A stretch of 39,474 nt of DNA. Origin: Nocardioidaceae bacterium. Its GTDB lineage: Bacteria > Actinomycetota > Actinomycetes > Propionibacteriales > Nocardioidaceae. Of this stretch, positions 1 through 7,344 are shown one piece after another. The position numbers and the translations under genes were made by a program. A model generated the notes under the pieces. It was not told the DNA's origin. It saw only the letters and a program-made list of their open reading frames with translations, and searched no databases. Position 1 is the stretch's first letter; each line of letters begins with the position of its first letter. The stretch spans positions 1 through 39,474 of the forward strand of contig JAICXL010000016.1 in the NCBI GenBank assembly GCA_025980475.1, written 5' to 3'.

Positions 1-34
1 CGCCGCCTCTGACCCGGCGGGGGGGTGGCGGGTG

Positions 35-59
35 CGGGGGGTGGCGGCGGCCCCCCCCG
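35..59 (-). terminator. GC-only hairpin after the minus-strand operon
   Basis: A C plus six G (35-41) can pair with six C plus G (53-59) around an 11-nt loop. It lies about 40 bp beyond the stop of the 201-aa gene on the minus strand, where an operon terminator is expected. There is no T tract, so it could only be an actinobacterial stem-only terminator, or simply a chance product of the G/C runs. I see no gene in bases 1-96. Confidence 0.3.
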
Positions 60-96
60 TGTCCGGTGGGCAGCCGCTGGTCTTCGCGCGAGGCGG

Positions 97-702
97 TCAG
101 TCCTTCTCGCAGACCACGTAGCTGACCAGGTTGGCGTCCTTGTTGCTCTGCCCGGTCATCACGTGGGCGGTGTTGGTCGCCTCGACCAGCCAGCCGACGG
201 CCTGGCTGCCGTCCTCGGCGGGCTCACCGTCGGCGGCGATCGGCGCACTGTGCACGATGAAGGTGTAGTACTCCCCGAGCCGGTCGGCGGTCAGCGCGAC
301 GACGTGGCCGCCGCCGCCCACGGCATGCTCACCGGCCTGGCACCAGGCCCGCGACTGCCGGTTGACCGGCCCCTCGCTGGGGGTCAGCGTGGTCTGGCCC
401 TGGCGCACCACCGCACCCTTCTGCTGGAAGGTCGAGGAGTCGAGGCCGTCGAGCTGGTCGGCGTCCAGCCCGTCGACCCGGGTGCTGCTGTTGACGCGGA
501 AGGGGGCCGACCCGGCCGGCGCGACCATCCGAAGGGCCGGGCCGTTGGTGTTGCGCAGCGTCGCGGTCGCGGTCTCGCGGTTGTTCTGCCCGAGCAGGAA
601 GGCGTGCCCGTTGCTGGCGTAGCCGACCCCGGTGCCGCCGAGGACGACGCCGACTGCGCCGATCCCCGCGCCGACCCAGAGGGCACGTCGTGACTGGTTC
701 AT
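97..702 (-). CDS. Membrane-anchored protein with LDGxDS-type segment, function unknown
   Basis: The protein has 201 aa. The N-terminus carries a short basic start followed by a glycine-rich hydrophobic segment (about residues 8-30), consistent with a signal peptide or single membrane anchor. The middle (about 60-95) has the pattern RVDGLDADQLDGLDSSTF. This pattern recurs in actinobacterial surface proteins and in phage tail-like repeats. The C-terminal half has two Cys (in RAWCQAG and VVCEKD) that could form a disulfide outside the cell. The start is supported by AGGAGA four bases upstream of the ATG. It is the last gene after the CHAT gene on the same strand, 92 bp downstream, so it may be co-transcribed or have its own promoter. 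Function is not recognised. Confidence 0.75.
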   Translation of the reverse strand: MNQSRRALWVGAGIGAVGVVLGGTGVGYASNGHAFLLGQNNRETATATLRNTNGPALRMVAPAGSAPFRVNSSTRVDGLDADQLDGLDSSTFQQKGAVVRQGQTTLTPSEGPVNRQSRAWCQAGEHAVGGGGHVVALTADRLGEYYTFIVHSAPIAADGEPAEDGSQAVGWLVEATNTAHVMTGQSNKDANLVSYVVCEKD

Positions 703-766
703 GGTCTCTCCTGGTGCAGGGGCCGCCCCCGTGACGGCCGATGCTGCTCAGGAGGGGGCAGCGCCA

Positions 767-781
767 GCGCTGATACAGCGC
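767..781 (-). other. Small perfect inverted repeat downstream of the CHAT gene
   Basis: GCGCTG-ATA-CAGCGC forms a six-base-pair stem with a three-base loop, 13 bp past the CHAT stop. Outer GGCA/TGCC arms can extend it. With no T tract it may be a weak terminator, an mRNA 3' stabiliser or an operator for the next gene. Confidence 0.3.
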
Positions 782-794
782 AGTGCCGGCGGCG

Positions 795-3254
795 TCACCA
801 ACCGGCGCCGAAGCAGACGAACGGCAGCGGCGAGCCCGTCAGCCGCGGAGACTCAGACACGACCTGAGCGAGTGCGTCGGCCGGGGCGCTGCCGCCGGCG
901 ACGAGACGGTGCCACTGGGCAAGCGCCTGGCTGGCGGCGTCGTCGGCGACCAGGGTGGGGGAGGACAGCGCCGTCCGGGAACCCGCATGCAGCCAGGCCG
1001 CGGTCATCCCGACGGTCTCCTCTGCCGAGCGCACCGAGACGCGGCCCAGCTCGCAGGCCGAGAGCACCACCACCTCGGGGGTCCGGGCGAGGGTGTCGAC
1101 GTCGTAGCCGAACCAGGGGCCGTCGGCGAGGTCGATGCTCGAGAAGAGCGGGTTCTCGGCGGAGTGGTGGCCGTGCCCCGCGACGTGGAGCACGTCGACC
1201 CGTCCGGCGAGCTCGGAGACCCGGGCGGCGGTGGCCTTCTCGTGCACGAGCAGCTCGGCCGAGGGCCACTGCGCGGCCGCCCGGGTCGCCTCGTCCCCGC
1301 CCCGCGGCACCCCCGGGCCGGCGACCAGGCCGACCTGCGCATCGGGGGGCAGCGGGCGGCCGACGTGGTCCAGCCAGCGGGTGGCGGAGGGCGGCACGGT
1401 CAGCGGCCGGCCGACCAGCCCCGGCAGCAGAGTCCACGGCGTGCCGGCCAGCAGCGCCGAGGGGGTGAGCACCAGCCGGTCGTCGCCGACCAGCCCGAGC
1501 AGCGGCCCGACGAGGGCGTCAGCCGCCAGACCGAGGTCGGCTCGAAGCGACCCGAGCACGGCCGCGCCCATCGGGCCGGTGCTGCGGGAGGCGGCGAGGT
1601 CGAGGTCGACCGCGACCCGGTCGAGCAGGTTGCGCACGGGCGCTGCGTCACCGAGCGGCACCACCGCCGACTCCCGGCCGGTCACCACGAGGGCCGTGAC
1701 GGCCCCGTCGAGCACGATGTGTGCGACCAGCGCTGCCCCGTGCCGAACGAGCGCCTCGCGGAGATCGTCGTACGACGCGGGCTCGGCGACGTGCCCGCCA
1801 CCCGGGCCGTACCAGCTCTCCCGGCGGATCCGTTCCTGCAGCTCCTCCCGGCGGCGAGCCGGCCCCTGGTCACCCAGCGAACGGAGCTCGGCCAGGTCGG
1901 CGGCGAGCCGGGGATCCCGGGGCGGCCGGATCGGGCCCACCCGCGCGGCCAGGGCCCGGGCTCGCTCGGACCACTCGAAGACCATCTCGTGGGCTCCGTC
2001 GGCCAGCGCGAGCCGCAGGCCCAGCCGGGCCAGGTTGTTGCCGTGCCCCACCACGGTGCTCTGCAGGTCGAGGCTGCCGAAGCTCGACTGCCACGCATGC
2101 AGGTCGCCGAGACCTGCGCGCACCTCGGCCCTGGCCCGTCCCGCATGGCCACCGGCCACGGCGAGGCCGGCGCGCACCTCACGGGCGAGCAGCCTCGCGT
2201 CGATCGGCGTGCGACGGCCGACCCGCACCGCGGCCAGCCGCCGGGCGGCGTCGGCGTGCTCGCCGCGGCGGACCGCGAGCCGGGCGACGTGCAGGGCCAG
2301 CTTGTCCGCGGCCCGGTCGTCCCCGGCCAGCCGGAGCTCACCGACCAGTGCGTCGCCGCGGACCAGCAGGCACGCCGCCCGGCCACCCCCCTCGATCTCG
2401 GCCATCACCGCGATGGCGTCGGCGCGGACGGCCCACCCCTCGCTGGCGTTCGCGCGGAACCGCCGGGCCGACTGTCGTGCCACCCGCCGCGCGCGCCGAG
2501 GGTCCTCGAGCAGGAGCGTCCGCGCCAGGACCAGCTCGCACTCCGCCTGGTAGCGACGCAGCCGGCGGGCACCGTAGGCAGCGGCAGCGGCCTCCAGCGA
2601 CCGGATCGCCTCGCGGGGGCGACCCGCGGCGAGCAGCACCTCGGCGCGGTCCTGCTCCCCCTGGGCGCGGGAGACGGGGGAGAGCGGGTGCAGCACCAGG
2701 GCCGCGGCGTCCATCAGCCTGAGCGCCTCGACGAGATCACCGGTGAGCATCCTCGCGTAGCCGAGGTTGTGCCGCGCGCGCGCCTGGGACTCCAGCTGCC
2801 CGGTGGCGCCGAGCTCGGTGGCGGCGCGGACCAGGTCGGCGGCAGCCAGCTCGGGTCGATGCCGCTGCAGGTGCAGGTTCCCGCGGTTGAGCAGCACTCT
2901 TCCGACGTGCTCGGGCGAGTCCCGGAGCCGGGCCTCCGCCTCGGAGAAGGACCGCAAAGCCTCGTCGGCCTCGCCGCTGCGCAGCTGCAGCAGGCCGAGC
3001 TGGGACCAGATCCGTCCACGGGTCACCTCGGTCAGACCCGGGGAGTCCAGCAGCCGCCGGCAGCGGTCGACGCCCACGGCCGAGTCCTGCCGCTCGGAGG
3101 CCATGTAGGCCTCCGTGAGCTCCACCAGGGCCCGCAGGTCGGCGTCGTCGCCGGCGCGCCGGCGCGCTCGCTCGAGCAGGGCCCGAGCATCGGCGAAGCT
3201 GCCCCGTCGCACCGCCCGGACAGCCTGCTGGCGAAGGTCCTCGGCGGTGCGCAC
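795..3254 (-). CDS. TPR-CHAT protease
   Basis: The protein has 819 aa. Residues about 1-450 are alpha-helical TPR-like repeats rich in A/L/R (for example SFADARALLERARRR and GEADEALRSFSEAEARL). The C-terminal third, about 540-819, is a CHAT caspase-fold peptidase domain. The predicted catalytic dyad is His694 (HVAGHGHH) and Cys734 (VLSACELG). The end, PLPFVCFGAG, is also typical of CHAT domains. There is no signal peptide or membrane segment, so it should act in the cytoplasm. The GTG start lies 15 bp after the S8 protease stop; the ribosome site there is weak. CHAT enzymes are cysteine peptidases often used in bacterial defence or suicide modules, where the TPR part senses a partner. That role here is inferred from the linked sigma factor and second protease. 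Confidence 0.9.
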   Translation of the reverse strand: MRTAEDLRQQAVRAVRRGSFADARALLERARRRAGDDADLRALVELTEAYMASERQDSAVGVDRCRRLLDSPGLTEVTRGRIWSQLGLLQLRSGEADEALRSFSEAEARLRDSPEHVGRVLLNRGNLHLQRHRPELAAADLVRAATELGATGQLESQARARHNLGYARMLTGDLVEALRLMDAAALVLHPLSPVSRAQGEQDRAEVLLAAGRPREAIRSLEAAAAAYGARRLRRYQAECELVLARTLLLEDPRRARRVARQSARRFRANASEGWAVRADAIAVMAEIEGGGRAACLLVRGDALVGELRLAGDDRAADKLALHVARLAVRRGEHADAARRLAAVRVGRRTPIDARLLAREVRAGLAVAGGHAGRARAEVRAGLGDLHAWQSSFGSLDLQSTVVGHGNNLARLGLRLALADGAHEMVFEWSERARALAARVGPIRPPRDPRLAADLAELRSLGDQGPARRREELQERIRRESWYGPGGGHVAEPASYDDLREALVRHGAALVAHIVLDGAVTALVVTGRESAVVPLGDAAPVRNLLDRVAVDLDLAASRSTGPMGAAVLGSLRADLGLAADALVGPLLGLVGDDRLVLTPSALLAGTPWTLLPGLVGRPLTVPPSATRWLDHVGRPLPPDAQVGLVAGPGVPRGGDEATRAAAQWPSAELLVHEKATAARVSELAGRVDVLHVAGHGHHSAENPLFSSIDLADGPWFGYDVDTLARTPEVVVLSACELGRVSVRSAEETVGMTAAWLHAGSRTALSSPTLVADDAASQALAQWHRLVAGGSAPADALAQVVSESPRLTGSPLPFVCFGAGW

Positions 3255-3269
3255 CCCGCCATCATGGCG

Positions 3270-4880
3270 TCAGCTCAGCAGTGCGGTCACGAATTCCCGG
3301 GCCCGGGCCACGGTCGAGGGAACGTCCTCCGCGGTGCCGGGGGCGGGGAGTCGGCCGACCAGAGCCGCGGCCGCCCGGCCGGCGAGCAGCGGAGCGGAGA
3401 ACGACGTGCCGCTCCAGACGGCGAACTCACCCGTGTAGTCGTCGGGGTCGAGCGACTCGCGGGTGCGCTGGTAGGCCTCGGCGCGCGCGACCGGCAGCAG
3501 CCCGCCGTTGAACGGCGGCAGGGTGCTGACCACCGAGGCCCCGGGGGCGTGGGCGCGCACCCACGGGCCGGTGTTGCTGAAGAGCGCGTCGGTCCCGTTG
3601 GGGTTGAGAGCCCCCACCGAGAGGATCGGCACCGCGTCCGTCGGCGTCGCGACCGGCCCGTTGCCGTCCAGCCAGGGCGCGAACGCGGCCGGGAACATCG
3701 GTCGGGCGGTGGCGTCGTTGCCGGCCGAGCAGACCACGATCGTGCCGCACTCACCGAGCAACCGGAGCAGGTCGTACATCGTCGGGTCGAACAGCGAGTC
3801 CTCGGGCGTCTCGTGGTAGTAGCCCATCGACAGGTTCAGCACGTCGACCGGATGGCCCCCCGCCTCCCCGTCCCGGTGTCGCCGGGCGAGCTCGGCGATG
3901 TCCGCCAGCGCCTCCACCAGGTCGCTCTCCACGATCTGCCCGCCGGAGCCGACGATGCGCCACGCCAGGATGTCGGCGTCGGGACAGGCCTGGTGGACGA
4001 GCCCGCAGATGAAGGTGCCATGGCCGGCCAGGTCGTCGATGCTCCCGTCGAGGGGTCCCACCTGGTCGGGCCAGCGCTCCGGGTCCGTGCTGTCATCGGT
4101 GTAGCCGATGGGTTCCCCGGCCAGGGTGACGTCGCGGCGGACCACTCCGTCGAGCCAGGGATGCCGGCCGCAGCCGGTGTCCAGCACCGCCACCACCGGT
4201 CGGCGACCGGTGAGCTCCGCGTCGGGTCGGCGCACCGGTGCGGGCCCGACGTAGGCGACCGGTTGGCGGCCGCCGCTCCCGGCCCGGCCATAGGTCGCGA
4301 TCGCAGAGGAGTAGCCCTGTCCGACCGGCTCGGACTCGTGGTAGGGCTCGGACTCGTGGTAGGGCTCCGACTCGTGGTAGGGCTCCGACTCGTGGTACGG
4401 CGCGGCCTGGACCTCGCGCACCGTCACCACGTGGTCGAGGGCGACGCCGCGCATCGCCTCGATGCCGTGGCGGGCCCGGGCCTGCTGGATCAGCACCCAG
4501 CCGTCGGGAGCGAGCGTCGCCCGCTGGTCCTTCACGTCGAGCTCGACGCGTACGACGCCCAGCCGGCGCCGGTGCTCGCGGACGGGGCGATCTGATCCGT
4601 CCGCGCGGAGCTCCCAGCCGAGGTCGTCGGCCACGGCCCTGAGCTGCTGGAGCTGCCGGTCGACGTCACCCTGCCGCGAGATCGTCAGCCGTGGCCCGAC
4701 GTAGGCCGTCGACCGGGGCCGCACCCCCTTGACCACCAGGGCGGCGACGGGATCGAGCACCCGGCCACCAACCTGTTGCAGGAGCTGCGGCGGGGGCACC
4801 CGGGGCTCGCGCTGGTCCAGCCGGTCGCGACGCCGGTGGGGCGGCAGGTCGCCACCTTTGGTCCTCGAAGGGACGTCCAT
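3270..4880 (-). CDS. Subtilisin-like (S8) serine protease, cytoplasmic
   Basis: The protein has 536 aa with a complete S8 triad: Asp234 (AVLDTG), His287 (GHGTF) and Ser493 (GTSFSAP). The oxyanion Asn388 lies in SAGN. The first 220 residues form a separate N-terminal region without a signal peptide. It resembles a proregion or partner-binding domain, followed by four perfect PYHESE repeats (161-184) just before the catalytic domain. Most S8 proteases are exported, so the lack of an export signal is notable. The ATG start has GAGGAG five bases upstream. The gene lies 49 bp after the 186-aa gene and 15 bp before the CHAT gene on the same strand, so one operon is likely. The substrate is unknown; the neighbouring CHAT protein or the 186-aa protein are candidates. 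Confidence 0.92.
   Translation of the reverse strand: MDVPSRTKGGDLPPHRRRDRLDQREPRVPPPQLLQQVGGRVLDPVAALVVKGVRPRSTAYVGPRLTISRQGDVDRQLQQLRAVADDLGWELRADGSDRPVREHRRRLGVVRVELDVKDQRATLAPDGWVLIQQARARHGIEAMRGVALDHVVTVREVQAAPYHESEPYHESEPYHESEPYHESEPVGQGYSSAIATYGRAGSGGRQPVAYVGPAPVRRPDAELTGRRPVVAVLDTGCGRHPWLDGVVRRDVTLAGEPIGYTDDSTDPERWPDQVGPLDGSIDDLAGHGTFICGLVHQACPDADILAWRIVGSGGQIVESDLVEALADIAELARRHRDGEAGGHPVDVLNLSMGYYHETPEDSLFDPTMYDLLRLLGECGTIVVCSAGNDATARPMFPAAFAPWLDGNGPVATPTDAVPILSVGALNPNGTDALFSNTGPWVRAHAPGASVVSTLPPFNGGLLPVARAEAYQRTRESLDPDDYTGEFAVWSGTSFSAPLLAGRAAAALVGRLPAPGTAEDVPSTVARAREFVTALLS
4329..4400 (-). repeat. Four 18-bp tandem repeats encoding PYHESE
   Basis: Four near-identical 18-bp units lie in frame inside the S8 protease gene and encode (PYHESE)x4 in the linker between the N-terminal region and the catalytic domain. 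A few synonymous differences (CTCGGACTCG versus CTCCGACTCG) separate the units, so the array is not brand new. Because the unit is a multiple of three, copy number can change without a frameshift. Confidence 0.95.
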
Positions 4881-4929
4881 GGGTTCTCCTCGGGTGCCCG
4901 CCCGGGAGCGTCCCGGTGCAGACGATGGG

Positions 4930-5490
4930 TCAGATCAGGAACGGCAGGGTCGCGAACGGGTGCAGGCCCGCGTCGGTCGCCGGCTCCGGGTGCAGCCAGA
5001 CCCGGAACCGGCCTCCTTCGACGTCGGTGAACTCGAAGCGGCCGTTCTCGTCCGGGATGCTGGTCAAGTCCGGCACCCCCACGGCGCGGTCCCCGTCGTC
5101 GGCGACGAGGCTGACCCGCATCGGCACCGCGGGCACCACCCAGCCGTCGACCCGCCGGCGCTCAGGGCCGGCTGGGGCCTCAGCAGGAGCGATGCTGTCG
5201 ATGCGCAGCAGCACCCGGTAGGAGCCGCCGGCGAATTCCAGGGTCACGGACCCGTCGGTGTCGGGCCGGGTCGCGCCGGTGCTGCCGCGGACCGCGGTGA
5301 CACCGGAGTCGTCGACGAGCGAGAGCAGCTCGTACTCCAGCTCGAGGTCCTCGACGCCGATGCGGGCCAGCACGCCGTCGGCGAGGTCGGCGGGCGGTGG
5401 GTCGATCACCGTGAACAGGTGGTGCACCGCCTCGAGCAGCTGCTCGTCGGTGGGGGCGTCGTCGGCGCGGTTGCTCGTGCCGTTGCTCAT
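4930..5490 (-). CDS. Small helical/beta protein coupled to an ECF sigma factor
   Basis: The protein has 186 aa. Residues about 15-60 are predicted helical (LLEAVHHLFTVIDPPPADLADGVLARI, then an E/L-rich stretch). The C-terminal half is beta-rich and ends IPDENGRFEFTDVEGGRFRVWL, like a carboxypeptidase-regulatory or Ig-like fold. The pattern DP-x-PP-x-(L/V)-(9-12 residues)-(D/E)LE-ELL followed by such a beta domain is one I associate with actinobacterial genes beside sigma factors and CHAT proteins. I know no assigned function. Its ATG overlaps the sigma-factor stop by four bases (ATGA), so translation is coupled. It has no membrane helix and no zinc-binding anti-sigma motif. It occupies the usual anti-sigma position, so a regulator, adaptor or protease substrate are all plausible. 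Confidence 0.85.
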   Translation of the reverse strand: MSNGTSNRADDAPTDEQLLEAVHHLFTVIDPPPADLADGVLARIGVEDLELEYELLSLVDDSGVTAVRGSTGATRPDTDGSVTLEFAGGSYRVLLRIDSIAPAEAPAGPERRRVDGWVVPAVPMRVSLVADDGDRAVGVPDLTSIPDENGRFEFTDVEGGRFRVWLHPEPATDAGLHPFATLPFLI

Positions 5491-6125
5491 CGCGGGCCTC
5501 CTGAGTTCACGAGCTCGGTGCGGAGCTTGTCGAGACACCGGCCGCGGGTGGGGCCGATGCTGCCGACCGGCATCTGCAGGTGGGCCGAGATGCTGCCGTA
5601 GTCGGGCCGGGCCTCCGCCGCCACGATCCGCAGCAGCTGCTGGCAGCGCTCGGGCAGCCTGGAGAGCGCCTGCCAGAGCCGGGCCTGCTCGTCGCCGAGG
5701 ACGACGTCGTCCTCCGGTGACTGCTGGCGGGGCAGCCGGGAGTCGAGGACCTCGACATCGGTGGTGTGGACACGACCGGAGGCGCGCCCGTGGCGCCACG
5801 CCTCGCGCCGGGCGGTGGTGCACAGCCAGCGCCCAACCGCCTGGGGATCCTGAACCGAGGCGGCGGAGCGGACCAGGGTGAGCCAGGCGGTCTGCACGAC
5901 GTCCTCGGCAGCCTCCTGGTCGAGCCCGGTCGCGCGGACGACGTGCCAGAGCACCGGGCTCATCAACCGGACCAGCTCGTCCAGCGCCTGCTGCTCGCCC
6001 TCGCGCCAGCGCCGGAAGGCCTCGGCGGCGTCGTCCCAGAGGGCACCGGGGTCCGACGCGGCCGGGCCGGGGGCGGGTCGGGAGACCGACCCGGGCGAGT
6101 CACCGGTGGTGCCGTGCATGGTCAT
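5487..6125 (-). CDS. ECF-type RNA polymerase sigma factor
   Basis: The protein has 212 aa from the ATG at 6125; GTG at 6128 and ATG at 6119 are alternatives. GCGGGA four bases upstream favours 6125. The sigma2 region runs from about 35 to 105 and includes LDQEAAEDVVQTAWLTLVR. The sigma4 helix-turn-helix lies near the end (LSRLPERCQQLLRIVAA to GSIGPTRGRCLDKLR). The acidic/proline spacer between them is typical of ECF factors. The gene overlaps the 186-aa gene by four bases. The two proteases follow, so this sigma probably controls its own operon. No transmembrane or HxxxCxxC-type anti-sigma gene lies next to it. How it is held inactive is therefore unclear, and the 186-aa protein is the first suspect. 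Confidence 0.9.
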   Translation of the reverse strand: MTMHGTTGDSPGSVSRPAPGPAASDPGALWDDAAEAFRRWREGEQQALDELVRLMSPVLWHVVRATGLDQEAAEDVVQTAWLTLVRSAASVQDPQAVGRWLCTTARREAWRHGRASGRVHTTDVEVLDSRLPRQQSPEDDVVLGDEQARLWQALSRLPERCQQLLRIVAAEARPDYGSISAHLQMPVGSIGPTRGRCLDKLRTELVNSGGPR

Positions 6126-6229
6126 CACATCCCGCAGGAGGCGTGGCCCGAGTCGCCTGATACGTCTCGACGGAGGTTCCTTCCGGCGAACCTACTCCGG
6201 TTCGGTCCCCCTGGTCGGGGAACCGACGC

Positions 6230-6346
6230 TCAGCCGGGGAGGCGGGTCACCGGCTCGCCGCAGACCGGGCACTGGATCTCCTCGGTGATCTCGCCGACGC
6301 GGGTTCTCCCGGTCGTCCCGCAGTAGTCGCACACCCACCGCTCCAT
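6230..6346 (-). CDS. 38-aa zinc-ribbon protein
   Basis: The protein has 38 aa with two knuckles, CDYC (Cys6, Cys9) and CPVC (Cys26, Cys29), which together can bind one zinc ion. The length is close to the minimum for a zinc ribbon. The ATG at 6346 is chosen because a TAACGT -10 box ends exactly seven bases upstream, as at other leaderless genes here, and there is no Shine-Dalgarno. It is transcribed away from the thioesterase gene, 23 bp apart. The sigma-factor start lies about 100 bp downstream on the same strand, so read-through into the protease operon is possible. The function is unknown. Confidence 0.65.
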   Translation of the reverse strand: MERWVCDYCGTTGRTRVGEITEEIQCPVCGEPVTRLPG

Positions 6347-6353
6347 TGACCAG

Positions 6354-6363
6354 ACGTTAGCCT
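6354..6363. promoter_or_regulatory. Overlapping divergent -10 boxes in a 23-bp gap
   Basis: On the plus strand TAGCCT (6358-6363) lies six bases before the GTG of the thioesterase gene. On the minus strand TAACGT (6359-6354) lies seven bases before the ATG of the zinc-ribbon gene. The two boxes share the TA step at 6358-6359. Both genes would give leaderless transcripts from one bidirectional promoter. No -35 elements are obvious; each would have to lie inside the opposite gene. Confidence 0.6.
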
Positions 6364-6369
6364 GCGCAG

Positions 6370-6786
6370 GTGACTCCCGAGGAGACCGCAGGCAGGGCGG
6401 CTGCCGCCATGTGGGCGGCCGACCGGGCCAGCCAGGCACTGGGCATGGAGCTCGCGGAGATCGGCCCCGGCCGCGCGACGCTGCGGATGACCGTGCGCGA
6501 GGACATGGTCAACGGCCACGACATCGGACACGGCGGCCTCACCTTCACCCTTGCCGACTCGGCGTTCGCCTTCGCCTGCAACTCCTACAACCGCAGCACC
6601 GTCGCGGCCGGCGCGGAGATCAGGTTCCTGGCCCCGACGCGGCTCGGCGACGTGCTCGAGGCGACCGCGGTCGAGCGCAGCCGCGAGGGCCGGGACGGGG
6701 TGTACGACGTCGCCGTGCGCTGCGGTGACCGGGTGGTGGCCCAGTTCACCGGCCGCAGCAGGGAGATCCGCGGCACGCTCTTCTAG
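6370..6786 (+). CDS. paaI: PaaI-like acyl-CoA thioesterase (hotdog fold)
   Basis: The protein has 138 aa, the usual length for PaaI hydroxyphenylacetyl-CoA thioesterases. The hotdog signature includes NGHDIGHGGLTFTLADSAFAFACN, with the expected N/G/H-G-G at the active-site turn and D in ADSAF, followed by the beta strands AGAEIRFLAPTRLGDVLEATA. It hydrolyses aryl-acyl-CoA esters in phenylacetate breakdown and rescues CoA from dead-end intermediates. The GTG start is set by the -10 box six bases upstream. No other paa gene is in the window. The neighbouring enoyl-CoA hydratase remnant runs convergently and its stop overlaps this stop, suggesting this corner once held more CoA-ester metabolism. 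Confidence 0.92.
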   Translation: MTPEETAGRAAAAMWAADRASQALGMELAEIGPGRATLRMTVREDMVNGHDIGHGGLTFTLADSAFAFACNSYNRSTVAAGAEIRFLAPTRLGDVLEATAVERSREGRDGVYDVAVRCGDRVVAQFTGRSREIRGTLF

Positions 6787-7344
6787 CCCAGGTCGGGTGC
6801 CTCGGAGGCCTTCCCGGTGAACCGCGGCTCGCGCTTCTCCAGAAAGGCGGCGACCCCCCTCCTTGCCGTCGCCGACCGAGGTGTGCCACATCATCATGCT
6901 GTCGGCCCGGTGCGCCTCGTGGCGATGACCGACCGCCGGCGTTGCGGAAGAGCAACCGCTTGGTCGCCGTTGACGGCGGCGATGACCGGCTTCGGGCAGT
7001 CATGGATGGCCAGCGCCACCTTGCCACCGGTGTCGCGGACGCCGGACTGGATGGGCTCCTCGGTGAGTCGCTCGCGCAGGTCCGCGGGCGTGGGCGCTGC
7101 GGACTCGTCGAGCCCGAGGGCGTTGCCCGTCGACCGAAAGGTCCATGCCGGCGCAGAAGGCCTTGCCGGCACCGGTCACCACCACCGCGCGGATGGCGTC
7201 GTCCTCGGCGGCTGACCGGAACCACTGCTCGAGCTCCCGGGCCATCGTCAGCGAGAAGGCGTTGACCCGGTCCGGCCGGTCGAGGGTGGGCGTCGTGATG
7301 GGGTCGTCGTCGACCTCGGTCGTCAGCGTCTCGAGCTGCCTCAC
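6783..7344 (-). pseudogene. Enoyl-CoA hydratase/isomerase pseudogene
   Basis: Three pieces of one crotonase-family protein can be read in different minus-strand frames. Piece one (from GTG 7344) has DRPDRVNAFSLTMARELEQ and VVVTGAGKAFCAGMDLSVDG. An extra base in the CCC at 7126-7128 then shifts the frame to NALGLDESAAP up to PKPVIAAVNG. The sequence next jumps to HRHEAHRADSMMMWHTS near the C-terminus, so roughly 120-130 codons, including the catalytic Glu region, are missing. A second extra base in the C-run at 6854-6859 restores the tail VAAFLEKREPRFTGKASEAP. The start overlaps the LCP stop by four bases (GTGA), so it was once co-translated. The two homopolymer shifts alone could be sequencing errors, but the deletion could not. 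Confidence 0.85.

Noticed and set aside
4329-4400. The tandem repeats as a small CRISPR array
   Set aside because: The 18-bp units are contiguous without spacers and are in frame inside a protease gene.
783-4595. A 1270-codon open frame on the plus strand opposite the CHAT and S8 genes
   Set aside because: It is an antisense shadow: the protein is low-complexity R/G/P/Q-rich, while the minus-strand frames contain full catalytic motifs. Very GC-rich DNA leaves such frames open by chance.
5487-5823. A 297-codon minus-strand frame joining upstream sequence to the 186-aa protein
   Set aside because: The extra N-terminal part is the wrong frame of the sigma gene; the ATGA overlap at 5487-5490 gives the natural start.
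6158-6180. GGAACC and CGTAT on the minus strand upstream of the sigma gene as an ECF autoregulatory promoter
   Set aside because: The two elements are only 11 bp apart; ECF promoters normally need about 16-17 bp. The pair cannot be supported, though GGAACC alone is suggestive.
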